A DNA stretch of 64,000 bases from Takakia lepidozioides (Eukaryota; Streptophyta; Takakiopsida; Takakiales; Takakiaceae). Below the pieces are notes generated by a model that saw only the letters and a list, made by a program, of their open reading frames with translations, ran no database searches and was not told where the DNA came from. The translations under genes and the position numbers were made by a program. This document shows positions 39,549 to 51,100 of this stretch, one piece after another. Position 1 is the first letter of the stretch. Each line of letters begins with the position of its first letter. Location: positions 17,360,001 to 17,424,000 of the forward strand of contig CM060733.1 of NCBI GenBank assembly GCA_030704615.1, in the 5' to 3' direction.

Positions 39549-39867
39549 AGAAAAAAAAGAAAAATCAAAAAGGGGCTTTTAGGGTTTACAAAAAGGTTAA
39601 AAAACTTAAAAAGTTGCCCATCACAGTAGCGTGAACAGACTTAGAGCGAGCGGGAGGGAGGGAGAGAGAGGGTTGGGACTTAGAGCGAGCGAGCGGGAGA
39701 GAGGGCAAACATGCATGGGAGGCCCGCAGTTGGATCAACCTTCGCATCTGGAGCAAGCAACCCTAGAAACGCTAGGGTATGTGTGCGAGGAGGTTTCGGC
39801 TGGGAGCCCGCCGTTCTTGGGAGAGTCAGCTTCGTCTTAGAAGGCCGTGTTTCAATCTCTACCCGCT

Positions 39868-40740
39868 CGGCCCTGATTTTACAGCACGGAGCAGAGCTGG
39901 CATGAGTTTCTAAAAGATCCTTCACGATGGTGGGACAACCGCAATCGCAAGGTGTGGCTTTTTCTTAATGTACGATGTGAAGAAGTTTGTCCATCCTGCA
40001 AATGTGGGTTGGCTCTCCTGTTAGTACCATGATTTGGTATTCTTCCTGATGTTTACAAGGTTTTTGGGAGAGTTAGCTTGGTCTTAGTAGGCCGTGTTTC
40101 AATCTCTGCCCACTCAGCTGCACCGTGGTGGTTCTCACTGACCAATCCGACATTACCTAACTACAGACACAAGCAGCACACACTAGAGGTCATCTTGGGT
40201 TCATGTTCAGTCAAATCCTCCATGGGTCATGACACAAGGTCGAGGACAATGTGGTGAGGGCACCTTCTTCTTCGACCTATTTCAGCCTATTTTGCCCTCT
40301 CATCAGACTCGGCCCTGAATTTGAATCATGGAGCAGAGCTGGCATGAGTTTTTTTAAGATCCTTCGCGAGGGTGCGACCGCAATCGCAAGGTGTGGTTTT
40401 TCTTTAATGTACGATGTGCAGAATTTTGTCCATCCTGCAAATGTGGGTTGTTGGCTCCTGTTAGTACCATGATTTGATATTATTCCTAATGTTTACAAGG
40501 TTCTTGGGAGAGTCAGCTTGGTCTTAGCAGACCGTGTTTCAAAGTCTGCCTGCTCAGCTGCACCATGGTGCAGGTTCTCATTGACCAATCCGACATTACC
40601 TGACTACAGACACAAGCATCACACACAAGGTCAAATCCTCCATGGGTCATGACACAAGGTCAAGGACAGTGTGGTGAGGGCACTTTCTTCTTCGACCTAT
40701 TTCAGCATGTTTTGCCCTCTCATCAGACGCCCTGAGATGC
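39868..40740. repeat. Tandem duplication, two units of about 440 bp
   Basis: The phrases CGGCCCTGA...GGAGCAGAGCTGGC (39868 and 40311), GGGAGAG...CTTGGTCTTAG (40066 and 40505) and TCCTCCATGGGTCATG recur at a shift of about 440 bp. Non-coding in all frames, with many small differences. The region before it (38925-39860) holds the SINE, GA-rich runs near 39650-39710 and no gene. Confidence 0.8.
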
Positions 40741-40784
40741 ATATTGAATTTTGTAAGTTAGCTCATTGCTCATTGATAAGTAGG

Positions 40785-42515
40785 GTTGGGGGTGTTTGCT
40801 GGAACAATTCTAGGCTGTCATTGTCAGCTGCTAGCAGGAAGGCAAGGATGTATGCATAGATAGCTGAAGGATTTTGTGCATAGGCATAGATAGCTGAAGG
40901 AGCAGGGATAGAGTGTGGGCCCAAATTCGTCCAAGAGGGCCGGATTTCAAGCTCCATTATTTCAGTGTCATCCATTCAGCCAGGGATTTCCTGGTGACAT
41001 TGCCAAGGCTTTACTCGCAACACGATGCTTGTAAAGCTTCCTTAGCTTGAATGCTGATTATGCTTGAATTATTAGGTTTGTAAAGCCAGTTTTGAAATTT
41101 TCATGGTAATCAGCTCTCTTGAAAATCTGTAGGTTGCAAGCCATTTACAGCGGGCCGTGGGTGGACTGGAAGATAGCCATTGAAAGTCCTGGTGCAAGTT
41201 AATACCAGTGGAGAGCATAATAAGCTTCATATGCCCTTTTGGTGCTAGTTATCTTCATGTATGGTACTGTTGAACACCAACAATGTTTTGGTGAGATTCT
41301 GTCTTGGTGCACATGTCTGATAAAGAAAGACGGTAATGTTTGTTCTGAAACCTGAAGGCGTGAAATGATTCAACACAACAAGAGCATTACGCGTGTCACA
41401 GTACAAGCTGTAAGAAAGCAAGAGATACATAGTTATACAGTCAAACAGACAACTATCAGTTTCTGTGGAATCTCTTGCCAATGGCAGGAGATGGGGGAAG
41501 GGGTGAAGGCCGCCGACATAACGTTTGTGTGCGTTTGCAGCCCTGGAAAAGGGCAAAGAGATCCCTGGTGACATCATCAAATCTGCAATTGTACCAGATG
41601 TCATCCTGAACATGGCTCTGGTGGCCATGTATGCTAAATGTGGGAGCATTGAGGATGCCAAGGGAGTGTTCAACACTATGGCTGAACTAGATGTGGTGTC
41701 GTGGAATGCGATGCTTGAAGGGTGTACAGAGCAGGAGCGCGGGATGGGGCTTTGGAAAGCAAATGATGGAGAAAAGGATGAAGGTACCTTCTTCAACATA
41801 TTTCACCCTGTTTTCCCTGCTAGTGTTTGCTTTGACAATTCTAGGCTGTCATTGTCAGCTGCTAGCAGCAAGGCGAGGATGTATGCATGATTTGTGCAGA
41901 GGCATGGATAGCTGAAGGAGCAGGGATTTCGTGTGGGTCCAGATTCATCCAAGAAGGCCAGATTTCAAGCACAAGATTACCTGTGATTCCCTGTGGATCA
42001 ATAGCTACAAGAAACCTGCATGGGTAGATGGTCAACTGGGAGCAGCGGCACAAGTGATAAAATCAGGCACTGCTAATGAAGGCATCTTCTTCAACACATT
42101 TCACCCTGTTTTTCCCTCTTATCAGAATCGGCCCTAAATTTACATGTTCAATTCTGCAAGTTAGCTGGTTGAGTGAATCTAGTTTGGAGTGACTTTGACA
42201 TGATACTGCCAATGTGACAACAGGAAAGTGTCAAAAAATAGGTAACAGAGATGAGGAGAAGCTGTGGAATGAATACTTATCTGAGCCCAGGCACTGATGG
42301 GTCAACCGGGGCAGAAAGGTGAATGCCTGCTACATTTCAGAGAGTAGCAGACGCAATTCAGCATAGGAACTAGTGTGCTACGCTGAGTTGGGTGTTTCCT
42401 AGAACAAATGTAGGCTGTCATTGTCAGCTGCTAGCAGCAAGGCAAGGATGAATGCTTGATTTGTGCAGAGGCATGGATAGCTGAAGGAATAGAGATAGAG
42501 TGTGGGTGACGCAGG
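40785..42515. repeat. Three dispersed copies of a 130-bp repeat
   Basis: The block with TAGGCTGTCATTGTCAGCTG and ATAGCTGAAGGA occurs at about 40800-40930, 41840-41940 and 42408-42510. Together with TTCAACAYATTTCACCCTG (41793 and 42089) this shows local duplication around the PPR relic. No other gene is seen between 41750 and 43215. Confidence 0.75.
41490..41745 (+). pseudogene. PPR gene fragment (PLS type)
   Basis: Translation gives GEGVKAADITFVCVCS, then, after a frame change near 41540, ALEKGKEIPGDIIKSAIV, MYAKCGSIEDAKGVFNTM and LDVVSWNAMLEG. This is the repeat pattern of plant pentatricopeptide proteins, which bind organellar RNA. Only about two repeats remain, no start or end is recognisable, and the surroundings are duplicated non-coding DNA. 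It is a relic. Confidence 0.8.
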
Positions 42516-43215
42516 GTGCTGGGCGATGGGCAAGATGTCTTTGTATAAACGTGAGTGACCTTCCTATCATCCTGGGTTTCATTTTTAGTGCATGTTTCTT
42601 TGTGAAGTATCTGACGACTTCGCCAATACACACCAACCTTTTTGCTTTGGTTTGTTTAGGACATGGGATAGAAGTTACCATAAACAACACTGGCATTGGT
42701 TTTTCATATATGGTATTAGATAATTCTCTTAATTGTTTCCGCCTTGGCAGGTTGCTCAGTGACCTTCCCTGGACGCTTTGGAGTATAGCGAGTGAGTGTC
42801 TCACAATGCAATATGGTTGGTGCATCTTATGCAAGAACTTGGAAAACAAACAAATGTCCTTGCTGTAGTAATTCTTAAAGCCATGCAAGCCGTTTTTGAT
42901 GGGTTGCAGATTGATGGAATACATGAGTAGTTAGAAGATTTTGGGTGAACACTTTTCAAAGTGTTATAGTTAGATAAAATAATTCACATGAGAACATGCG
43001 ACTATTTAATGTATTTTTAGATCGCAACAAAAATGATAATGATAAATAGATTGGTAAATAGAGATGGTATGCAATCTCTTGGTTTTGCTCAGCTTGTTGT
43101 AGTTATGTCTTGCTGCCTTGTTCTCTTTGTATTATATATTATATTTCATTGTTGTAATAGACATGTACATGACTGCTATCATAGTCATAATAATGACTAC
43201 ATCTATTTTCACTGT

Positions 43216-46200
43216 TCTGAGTAAATCCGGAGCGGTCATAGATGGCCGCAAGAGAGTAGTCACGCTGCCATGTGGGAATGGTGGCGAGGTCTTACGAGTG
43301 TCGAAAACGCCCAAATCCGTGGGAGGGCGAATAAGCCTTCTGTCAGCAAGGGAGTGGGCCGTGGAGGAGGCACACGAACCCCAGTTTTTGCTTTACATTA
43401 GAGAAGTGAAGGGAGAAGGCGATGGGGAGACGAACCCAGATTGGATCAAGGGGATTTTGGAGAAATACCAGGATGTGATGCCGGAGGATTTACCAAGCGG
43501 CTTCCACCGCGAAGAGGAGTTGACCACGAGATTGAGGTGATACCGGGATCAGAACCGCCTGCCAAGGCACCCTACCGGTTGAGCCACAGAGAGTTGGTCG
43601 AGCTGAAGACTCAGCTCAAGGATCTAATGTCAAAGGGGTACATCCGGCCGAGTAAGTCACCTTACGGAGCCCCGGTGCTATTCGCAGACAAGAAGGATGG
43701 GACGCTGCGGATGTGTGTCGATTACAGGGCTCTGAATAAGGTGACTATCAAAAACCGGTACCCTTTGCCAAGGATTGACGACCTCTTCAATCGGTTGGCA
43801 GGAGCGAAGTATTTCAGCCGGATCGACTTGCGCTCCGGCTATCATCAAATTCGGGTGGCGGAAGGAGATGAGGAGAAGACCGCGTGCAGGACAAGGTATG
43901 GTTCATATGAGTTCTTTGTGATGCCTTTTGGGCTCACCAATGCACCAGCGACCTTTAGCACGCTGATGAACAGCCTTTTTCAGGAGTGGTTGGATGACTT
44001 TGTGATCGTGTACATCGACGACATCTTGGTGTACTCGAAAACAAAGGAGGAGCACCTGGAGCACCTCAAAAGGATGTTCCAAAAGTTGCGGGAAGGGAAG
44101 CTGTACGCCAAAGCTTCAGAGTGCGAATTCGGGGTCACGAAAGTGGAGTTCTTGGGGCATGTGATTACACAGGATGGGATCAAAATGGATGACAGAAAGG
44201 TGAGGGCGATCTTGGACTGGGAGCCTCCGACTTTGGTCCCGAGAGTGCGATCCTTCCTAGGACTCGCCTCCTATTACCGGAAGTATGTAAGAAATTTTGC
44301 CAAGATCGCGGGCCGCTGTCGGACCTTCTGTGTAAATCCAAAGTCTGGGTATGGAACACATTTTGTGGCCAAGCTTTTGCTGAATTGAAGCAGCGGATGG
44401 CGGAAGCTCCAGTCTTGAAAATCCCGGAGTTCGATCGTCCATTTGAGATTCATACAGATGCGTCGGACTTCGCGATTGGGGGTGTACTTATGCAAGATGG
44501 ACGTCCAGTGGCTTACGAAAATAAGAAACTGAATGAAGTGGAGCGATGGTGGCATACGCACGAAAAAGAGATGAAGGCGGTGGTGCATTGCCTTGAGCTT
44601 TGGCGCCACTATGTTGGTTCCAACCCAGTGAAGGTGTTCACGGACAATGTCACGGTGAAGTATTTTGCCACGCAGCCCAAGTTGTCCCCAAAACAACTTA
44701 GGTGGCAAGATACTTTGGCGGTGTTCGATGTGGATATCCAGTACAAACCGGGACAAGACAACGTGGTGGCCGATGCTTTAAGTAGAAAGCAGCAGCTCTT
44801 GTTGGTGTACAAGGGCGAGACGGCGCTCCAAAGGAAGATCCGAAAGGCTTGCCGGAAGGATGAGCTGGCGAAGTCCGTGATGCAGGACTTGAGGATGGGG
44901 GTTAAATCGCAGTTCCACTTGCAAAATGGACTGCTCCGGTATAAGCAAAAACGTCTCTACGTGCCAAAGGGAGGGATCAGAGATAGCCTCTTGAGAGAAT
45001 GCCATGATAGCCCGCTTGCGGGCCACGGCGGAGGCAAGCGCACTGCGGCACTCTTGAAGAAAGAGTATTTCTGGCCCAAACTGAGGGAGGAGGCAGAGGA
45101 GTATGTCAAGACATGCACCACATGCCAACAAAACCGGAGCGAGTACAAAAAGCAAGCGGCGCTGTTACAACCCTTGCCGATTCCAAAGGGGACTTGGGAA
45201 AGCGTCTCGATGGATTTCATGACTGCTATGCCGCTGTCAAAAGGATTCGATGCAATCATGGTGGTGGTGGATAGGTTCAGTAAAATGGGCCATTTCATCC
45301 CCACCAAGGAGACGGCAACGGCGCAGGAGACAGGGCGACTTTACTTTGCCCACGTCTTAAAGCATCATGGAGTCCTGAAGGATATTGTCTCGGATCGCGA
45401 TCCAAAGTTTACGAGTAAATTTTGGAGGCACTTTGGAAGAAGATGGGGACGAGGCTGAAGATGAGCACCGCCTTCCGACCTACGACCGACGGCCAAACAG
45501 AAAGGGTGAATTCCGTAGTGAAGCAGATCTTGCGGAATTACGTGTCGGCAGACCAAACAGACTGGGTGGAACACTTAGACGCGGCAGAATTCTGTTATAA
45601 TAACACAGAACACTCCGCAACGGGAGTTTCCCCTTTTGTATTGGTCTATGGAAAAGCACCTCTGGTGCCGACAAGTTAGGCTGCCCAGGACGTTGAGGAA
45701 CCGGCAGTAGCGGCGGTACTGGAAGAACGCGAGCGTTTGTTGAAGCTCGCAAAGTACAACATTGCCAAAGCCAGGAAACGGTATGAAAGGCAGGCGAATC
45801 GGAAGCGGAGGGAAGTGAAGTTTGAGGCAGGCACAGAGGTCTGGTTGAACATCAAGAATTTTCGACTACCTCCGGAAGTGAGTCTGAAGTTCGTACCTCC
45901 GTATGCGGGACCCTTTCGCATTCGGAAGGTTATGAATGAGGATGTGTATGAATTGGAGCTGCCGGCAAACAGCAAGGTGCACCCAGTATTCCATGTCTCC
46001 CTTTTGAAGCCTTACTTCAAAGATGAAGCGCGTCCGAATCGGCATCAAGTGTTGCGTCCGCCACCTATGCTGTTGGATCATGAAAATGAACCTGAGTACG
46101 AGGTGGAGGCAATACTTAAGTCGAGGAGGTTCAAGAACCGAGAAAAACGGAGTATCTCGTCAAATGGAAGGGCTATCATCATGTGGAAGCATCTTGGGTG

Positions 46201-46300
46201 CGTGCCTCAGAAATGGGAAACGCATCCGAGGCGGTTCCAGCTTTCGAAGGGCGACCTCAAAAGCGGAAGAAACGTTGATGGGGATATCAACCTTGGAGCG
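43216..46300 (+). pseudogene. Pol of Ty3 element 2: RT, RNase H, integrase, chromodomain
   Basis: RT keeps its catalytic box ([13 protein letters not shown] near 44010). A one-base loss near 44310 shifts the frame. RNase H follows (IHTDASDFAIGGVL, PGQDNVVADALSRK). Integrase has its zinc region (HDSPLAGHGG, CTTCQQN) and catalytic motifs (MDFMTAMP, VSDRDPKFTS, then a frame change near 45440, TTDGQTERVN). A TAG lies at 45677. The integrase C-terminus has LKPYFKDE. After a frame change near 46135 a chromodomain reads EYLVKWKGYHHVEASW, which in this retrotransposon class directs insertion toward chromatin marks. At least four breaks disable it. Confidence 0.9.
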
Positions 46301-46309
46301 TGGGGGAGG

Positions 46310-47183
46310 AAATGCATGCCTAGCCCGGCTTAGCTAGCTTAGGAATCCGATTACTTAAGCTTGTATTGTACAAAAATTTGTTATAAAGGAAATGGGTTCC
46401 AAATGTTGTGCGTCATATTTTGTTTGGAATGGTTATGCATGGTATGGTTGGCTAGTGTGTAGAATGCATGCTAGCTTATAAAAGTGGGAGAGGTAAATTG
46501 GGTTAATCGTGTGTTTGCGTAGTGCCGAAATCGGGTGACCCCCATCCAAGGGGCAAGGAAACTTGCGTCTTCTTTGGGAGTTCACGTGCTAGTGTGCACC
46601 TGGCGCGTGCGCGTACTATAACTGCGCTACCGAGGGGGTTGCCTTGTAGTGCGGGCTAATGCGGAAGCTACGTGCTTCCGTTCACGTACTATAATCGTGT
46701 AGCCTCGGGACGAAGTCGTAGTGCGGCTTCGGCGTGTTCCCGTACCTCAGGCCAGCATTCCAAGGCGGACCCAATTGTAGTGATTGGGGCGCACGGTTGG
46801 TTCAAGGTTATCTTCCTAGTCAAAGAGGGTTCCAGGGAACCCTTGCTCAAGGTGATGCCAAAAGCGGCATCATGAGCGATCGCAAGCAATGTTGTTGCAG
46901 TAAGGCGATTCGATCCTTGGGGAGGATCGTTCCTTGGCCTTGAAGTAGGCCAAGAAGAGTGCACTGGGAGGAGCTGGAGAGGCTCCACCCTTGGCCGGGA
47001 CTTGGAGGAAGTCGGCCGAACTAGCTAGTGGAGAGTAGAGTCAAGTGTGGGGTTTGGTTCTTTGCCATGGGACGCCATGGTGCGGAAACAAACTCCTTGA
47101 TGTGGGACGCCACAGCTTGGATGTTCGTTTCTACAAAATGGACAAGTCGATGAGGACATCGACTCCCTGTTGGTAGGGGTGTG
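46310..47183 (+). other. 3' non-coding part of Ty3 element 2
   Basis: No gene seen. It is the counterpart of 37321-38192 and differs by scattered single bases. Confidence 0.8.
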
Positions 47184-47221
47184 TGTCGCGACCCTTTGCC
47201 TTGAGGGCAGGGGGTCGGGAC
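47184..47221 (+). repeat. Remnant of element 2 3' LTR
   Basis: The first 38 bases of the LTR family seen at 33688 and 38193 (TGTCGCGACCCTTTGCC...), cut off at GGGAC where the LTR of element 3 begins. Confidence 0.85.
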
Positions 47222-48136
47222 TGTCGCGCGGCTTTTACTCACCCATCCCTTCGCTATCCGAGGCGGAAACTCCAAGATAGAAGAGTTGGAAATCTCTAAG
47301 TACTCAGCCCGCGCAGAACAATCAGTCATGACCTACAGCTAGTGTATCATGGGGGTGTTTCCTATTTGTTTCCCTTTTCGCATTCATCTTAGCTACCTTA
47401 CCATTGATAATTAAGTATTAGTTTGCTTCATCAATCTATCGGTTTTCTTCACTCATCCATTCAATCCACAGCTTCTCTCAGATCTCTCTACACAGTGTGA
47501 TTGTATCTTATAAGTATCAGATTATGATTTATCAGGTATCAGGCCGAAGCCATTATGTCTCTAATCTGCTCTCCAATATCACTACAGCTTTGCATATAAC
47601 AAGCATCTACTAATCCTCTTTTCTCCTTCACCGTGCTCTCCATCTCTTGCCTCCGATCTCCGCTCCAGCCTGACTCAGAAGTCCTCCCCGAATAATGATC
47701 ATCCTCCTTCATTCCCCCTTTCTCCATTTATCCTCCTATCCGCTGTTCTAACCGTTTCCCTCTCTAACCGTCGTCTGTGAACTAACATGTTCCCTTCACA
47801 GGTGTTGTTCCCCACAGTCGTTCCCTATTATCGTGACAGCTGTGTCAAGCGGTGACTGGCTGTGTTTGGCTGTGTCGGGCTGTGACTGGCTGTGTGGCTG
47901 TGCCGGGCTGTGACTGGCTGTGTGGGCTGTGTCTGCTGTGACGACTGTGTGGGCTGTGTGGGCTGTGTGGGCTGTGACGACTGTGACGGGCTGTGTCGGC
48001 TGTGACAACTGTGTAACCCCCCTCTACAGTGCGCTGCTGTCACCCCTAAGGCTCCTGTTGGTCTCAGTCTGTGCAAAAATTAAGGGTACCCTACAGATCC
48101 CGTATAAGTGTCTAAGTCCCCTACAGTCCTCTAACA
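47222..48136 (-). repeat. 3' LTR of Ty3 element 3
   Basis: On the minus strand it starts TGTTAGAGG (48136) and ends GCCGCGCGACA (47222), giving TG...CA ends and about 915 bp. Directly before it is the purine tract GAGGGGGGAAGGGG (48153-48140), the usual primer for plus-strand synthesis. It contains many GGCTGTG-type repeats (about 47840-48010). The second LTR is not in the window, so the boundaries rest on the termini and the purine tract. Confidence 0.65.
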
Positions 48137-48139
48137 TTA

Positions 48140-48153
48140 CCCCTTCCCCCCTC
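48140..48153 (-). promoter_or_regulatory. Polypurine tract of Ty3 element 3
   Basis: GAGGGGGGAAGGGG on the minus strand, three bases before the LTR start and about 22 bases after the stop of the long downstream ORF. Confidence 0.7.
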
Positions 48154-48174
48154 AAAAAGCCGTGTCCTCACGGT

Positions 48175-51100
48175 TTACTGTTTCCGAGTAGCAAACCTTT
48201 GTGAGTGAGCACCTTGTTGACGTTGAGAGTTTCGTGGTGGACTGTGTGTACGAGCCCGAGGTCTGTCTCTGGTTGATGGAGATGGTTGATCACTACCTGG
48301 ATAAGTGAGGCCTTCTGGAGGCTGATATCGAGGTAATCTTTCCGGCATAGGAGATCCCCTTTGTTTCTTCTCTTCCATCTGAATTGCATAGTCTTCTCCC
48401 ATGTCAAAAGAATTCTGTGAAGAAACAGTTGTATCAGAATCCTCATCGCCTCTCAGGTGTTTTAATTTTCGAACTTTTTGTGGAATCATCTGGGGCATAC
48501 AATGCTGTCCTACCATGTCTGGAAGTTTGTATTTTACAACTTGGTGTAACCGCTGAACAGCAAAATTGGTGTAGGCACTGAGCTCCTTGTCTGTCCAGAT
48601 GAGTGGGGTACCAATTACTGGTGCAGCGTGCAAGTACTTCCATGCCACATGTCCCTTATAGAAAATGTCATCAAGTCCGAATTTCTGTGTTGACAAATGG
48701 TTGCAGGCTGCTTGAAACCATGAACGAATTTGAGAATCCTTCTGCATCATAACTTTTGGGTCATATAGGTACATATGAGGTGGCACCGAAGGTAATACCC
48801 AATGATCTCCACTGGAGTAACTTTGAAAGCGTGTTTGCATCTTTTGTTGCTCAATGTGGTAACGTACCAGAAAACAAGCAGCGTAGTATAGCCCGCACCC
48901 CATGACAATACTTGCTATCTCCTTGGTCTTGGTATAAATGAGTCCATGTACAACCTGGAAAGCAACCAATTCCCTCAACATGGTACCTGCCTCGTGCCAG
49001 TATTGTGCAAAGTGATGATCTTCAATATGTCGATTGTTTGGAAGAACTTTAGTCCTAGTTGCCACTGGCAGCCAAATACGCATGATTTGGTAGTAATGTG
49101 CGAATGACTGCGGAGGACTAAATTCTTTCCAAGCCAAATCCAACATGATGGGAATTTGGTTGAAGGGCATAAGCATAGCCCTGCTGTACTCCCTTGCAGC
49201 TGGAGTTTTAGGTGGGTTAAAAGCGGCATTGCCCCATACCTCCGGCTGTGGTGTGGTTGTAGTAACCACAGGTTCAGCTACTGGTACACTGACCTGTTGT
49301 GGTGGTGGTGGTACTGGCTCCTGTATCATTGGCATCTCCTGCACCTCCTGTGAAGACTGAAAAGCCAAAGTTCTGGCTTGTAAATAAGAAGCCATTAGCT
49401 GTTCCTGAGGGATATAGACTCTTTGGTCGATGTTTGAAGTGAGGTCTTCCACTTGAGTCTGGAGTCCGTCTACATCCTCTTGTAACTCTGCTATCCTACT
49501 ATAGACATTGTCTATAGTAGTTGTGGCAATGTTCTGCACCTGCAGCCTGAGCTCATTCATCTCGCTTTGGGTGAGCTTCCGTGGGCTTTTGCCCTCTACT
49601 GGCCCTTGTGCTAACCAGACCTGCATAAGGCTGTTATCCACCAAGCTGCTTGTGGTTCCCCTGAGAGTTTGCTCCTCTCTTAGCTTGTACAATTCCAACT
49701 GCTGTTGTAAAGCCTCCATGCGCTTCGCCTGTGGCTCAACCAATTGCGCATAGGCAGCAAGTAGATTATTGGCTTCCTTCGAAGCCTTGTTACTGACCGC
49801 GATTTCATTTCTATTGGCCACGATGGTTTGTTGCAACTCCACGATGTGTTTCTCTTGATCAGCTTCCCTCTGCCTGTATTGCTTGAAAGTATCTTCATGG
49901 CGACAGATTGTATTCTTCATATCGACAATGAGCTTCATTTGCTCAACATTCTCTTCTTCTGCCTTCGTACATTTTTCCGCTTGACTGTTTATTTCTTTTG
50001 TTGATTGGTCAAGCATAGTTGTAAATGTAGCACATTGTATCGCCATCCTGTTATGCACTGTCTGCAACTCCGTATGTAGTGCATTCAGTTCTTGCAACTT
50101 GCTTTCATGCTGCACCTGCATTTGGTATAGCTGTTGCTTATGTGCTTCGTGCAACTGGTCTTGCGCGAGGCCTGCCTCAATCAATTGTTGCTTGGCCAAC
50201 TGCAAAGCCATTTCTGTATTGCCCAAGTCCTGCTTCATCTTGAGAGTGACCTCTTCATCGACCTTGTTTGCACACTCAGTGGCAAGTCGAGCCTCAAACT
50301 CCTTCCTGAGTTCCTCTTTCAAGGCTGTCAATTGGGTAATTGGAACATGGGATTTGACATAAGTCCCCAACAAATTAAGTGTCCTGCCTATGGAACTCAT
50401 CAGCATTGCCTGTTGAGGGTCATCATGGTGAGGTTGCTGCTGTTCCTCCTGATCTTCAACAGTATGATGTCTCACTAACCATTCAGGCCATTGTCCCACC
50501 GGATTTTCTTCCTGAACTACTTCATCTATGACTGGTGTTACAGTGTCATGACCTTCCGCCTGTGGTACCTCCGACACAGGTGTGTGTATTATATGCACCT
50601 CAGGATTTCCCTTGGGCAACTGTTGCACCTCTGGAATTTCTGTCTCCTTGACCAGACCAGAATATTCATAGAGAAGGTCCCCTTTCTCTATTTCTGCCAC
50701 TATCTGTTCTGTAGTTGGAATATCTATCCCTTCACTTTCCAAATCAATTATTTCGGGTTGAGCTGCATGGATAACTTGTGACCTTGTGACAAGTCGTTCA
50801 AGTGGCTGTGTTGGCTGTGATGCAGAAGTAACTTCCTCCTCCCTCTCTGAAGGTCCTGCTTCCAGTAATAGCATTTGTCTGTGCTGCTGTGCCCCTTCCT
50901 GGCCATGAGCTTGGGAAACATTATCATGCGGAATCCGTGAAGCCAGTGGATCCGCCACTACAGTCTTTCCCCTTCTCTGCCTCTTAGTCTCGGGTTGTGC
51001 TGCTAGTCCACCCTCACTGTGTGAAGAGCCTTGCTCTTCCATTGCAGTTGTTTCTGGCTCAAACACTCCCATTTCCTTCCTTTCTTGTGCATTAAGTATG

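Larger units (their letters stand above)
43216..47221 (+). mobile_element. Ty3/gypsy element 2 (chromodomain type), truncated at both ends
   Basis: Same family as element 1. The 5' LTR, gag and most of the protease are missing: homology begins abruptly at about 43216. Pol is complete to the chromodomain, and the 3' non-coding part matches element 1. Of the 3' LTR only the first 38 bp (47184-47221) remain, because another LTR begins at 47222. Confidence 0.88.

Noticed and set aside
47796-48076. Thr/Gln/Ser-rich frames at 47.8-48.1 kb
   Set aside because: Translations of GGCTGTG simple repeats inside the LTR of element 3.
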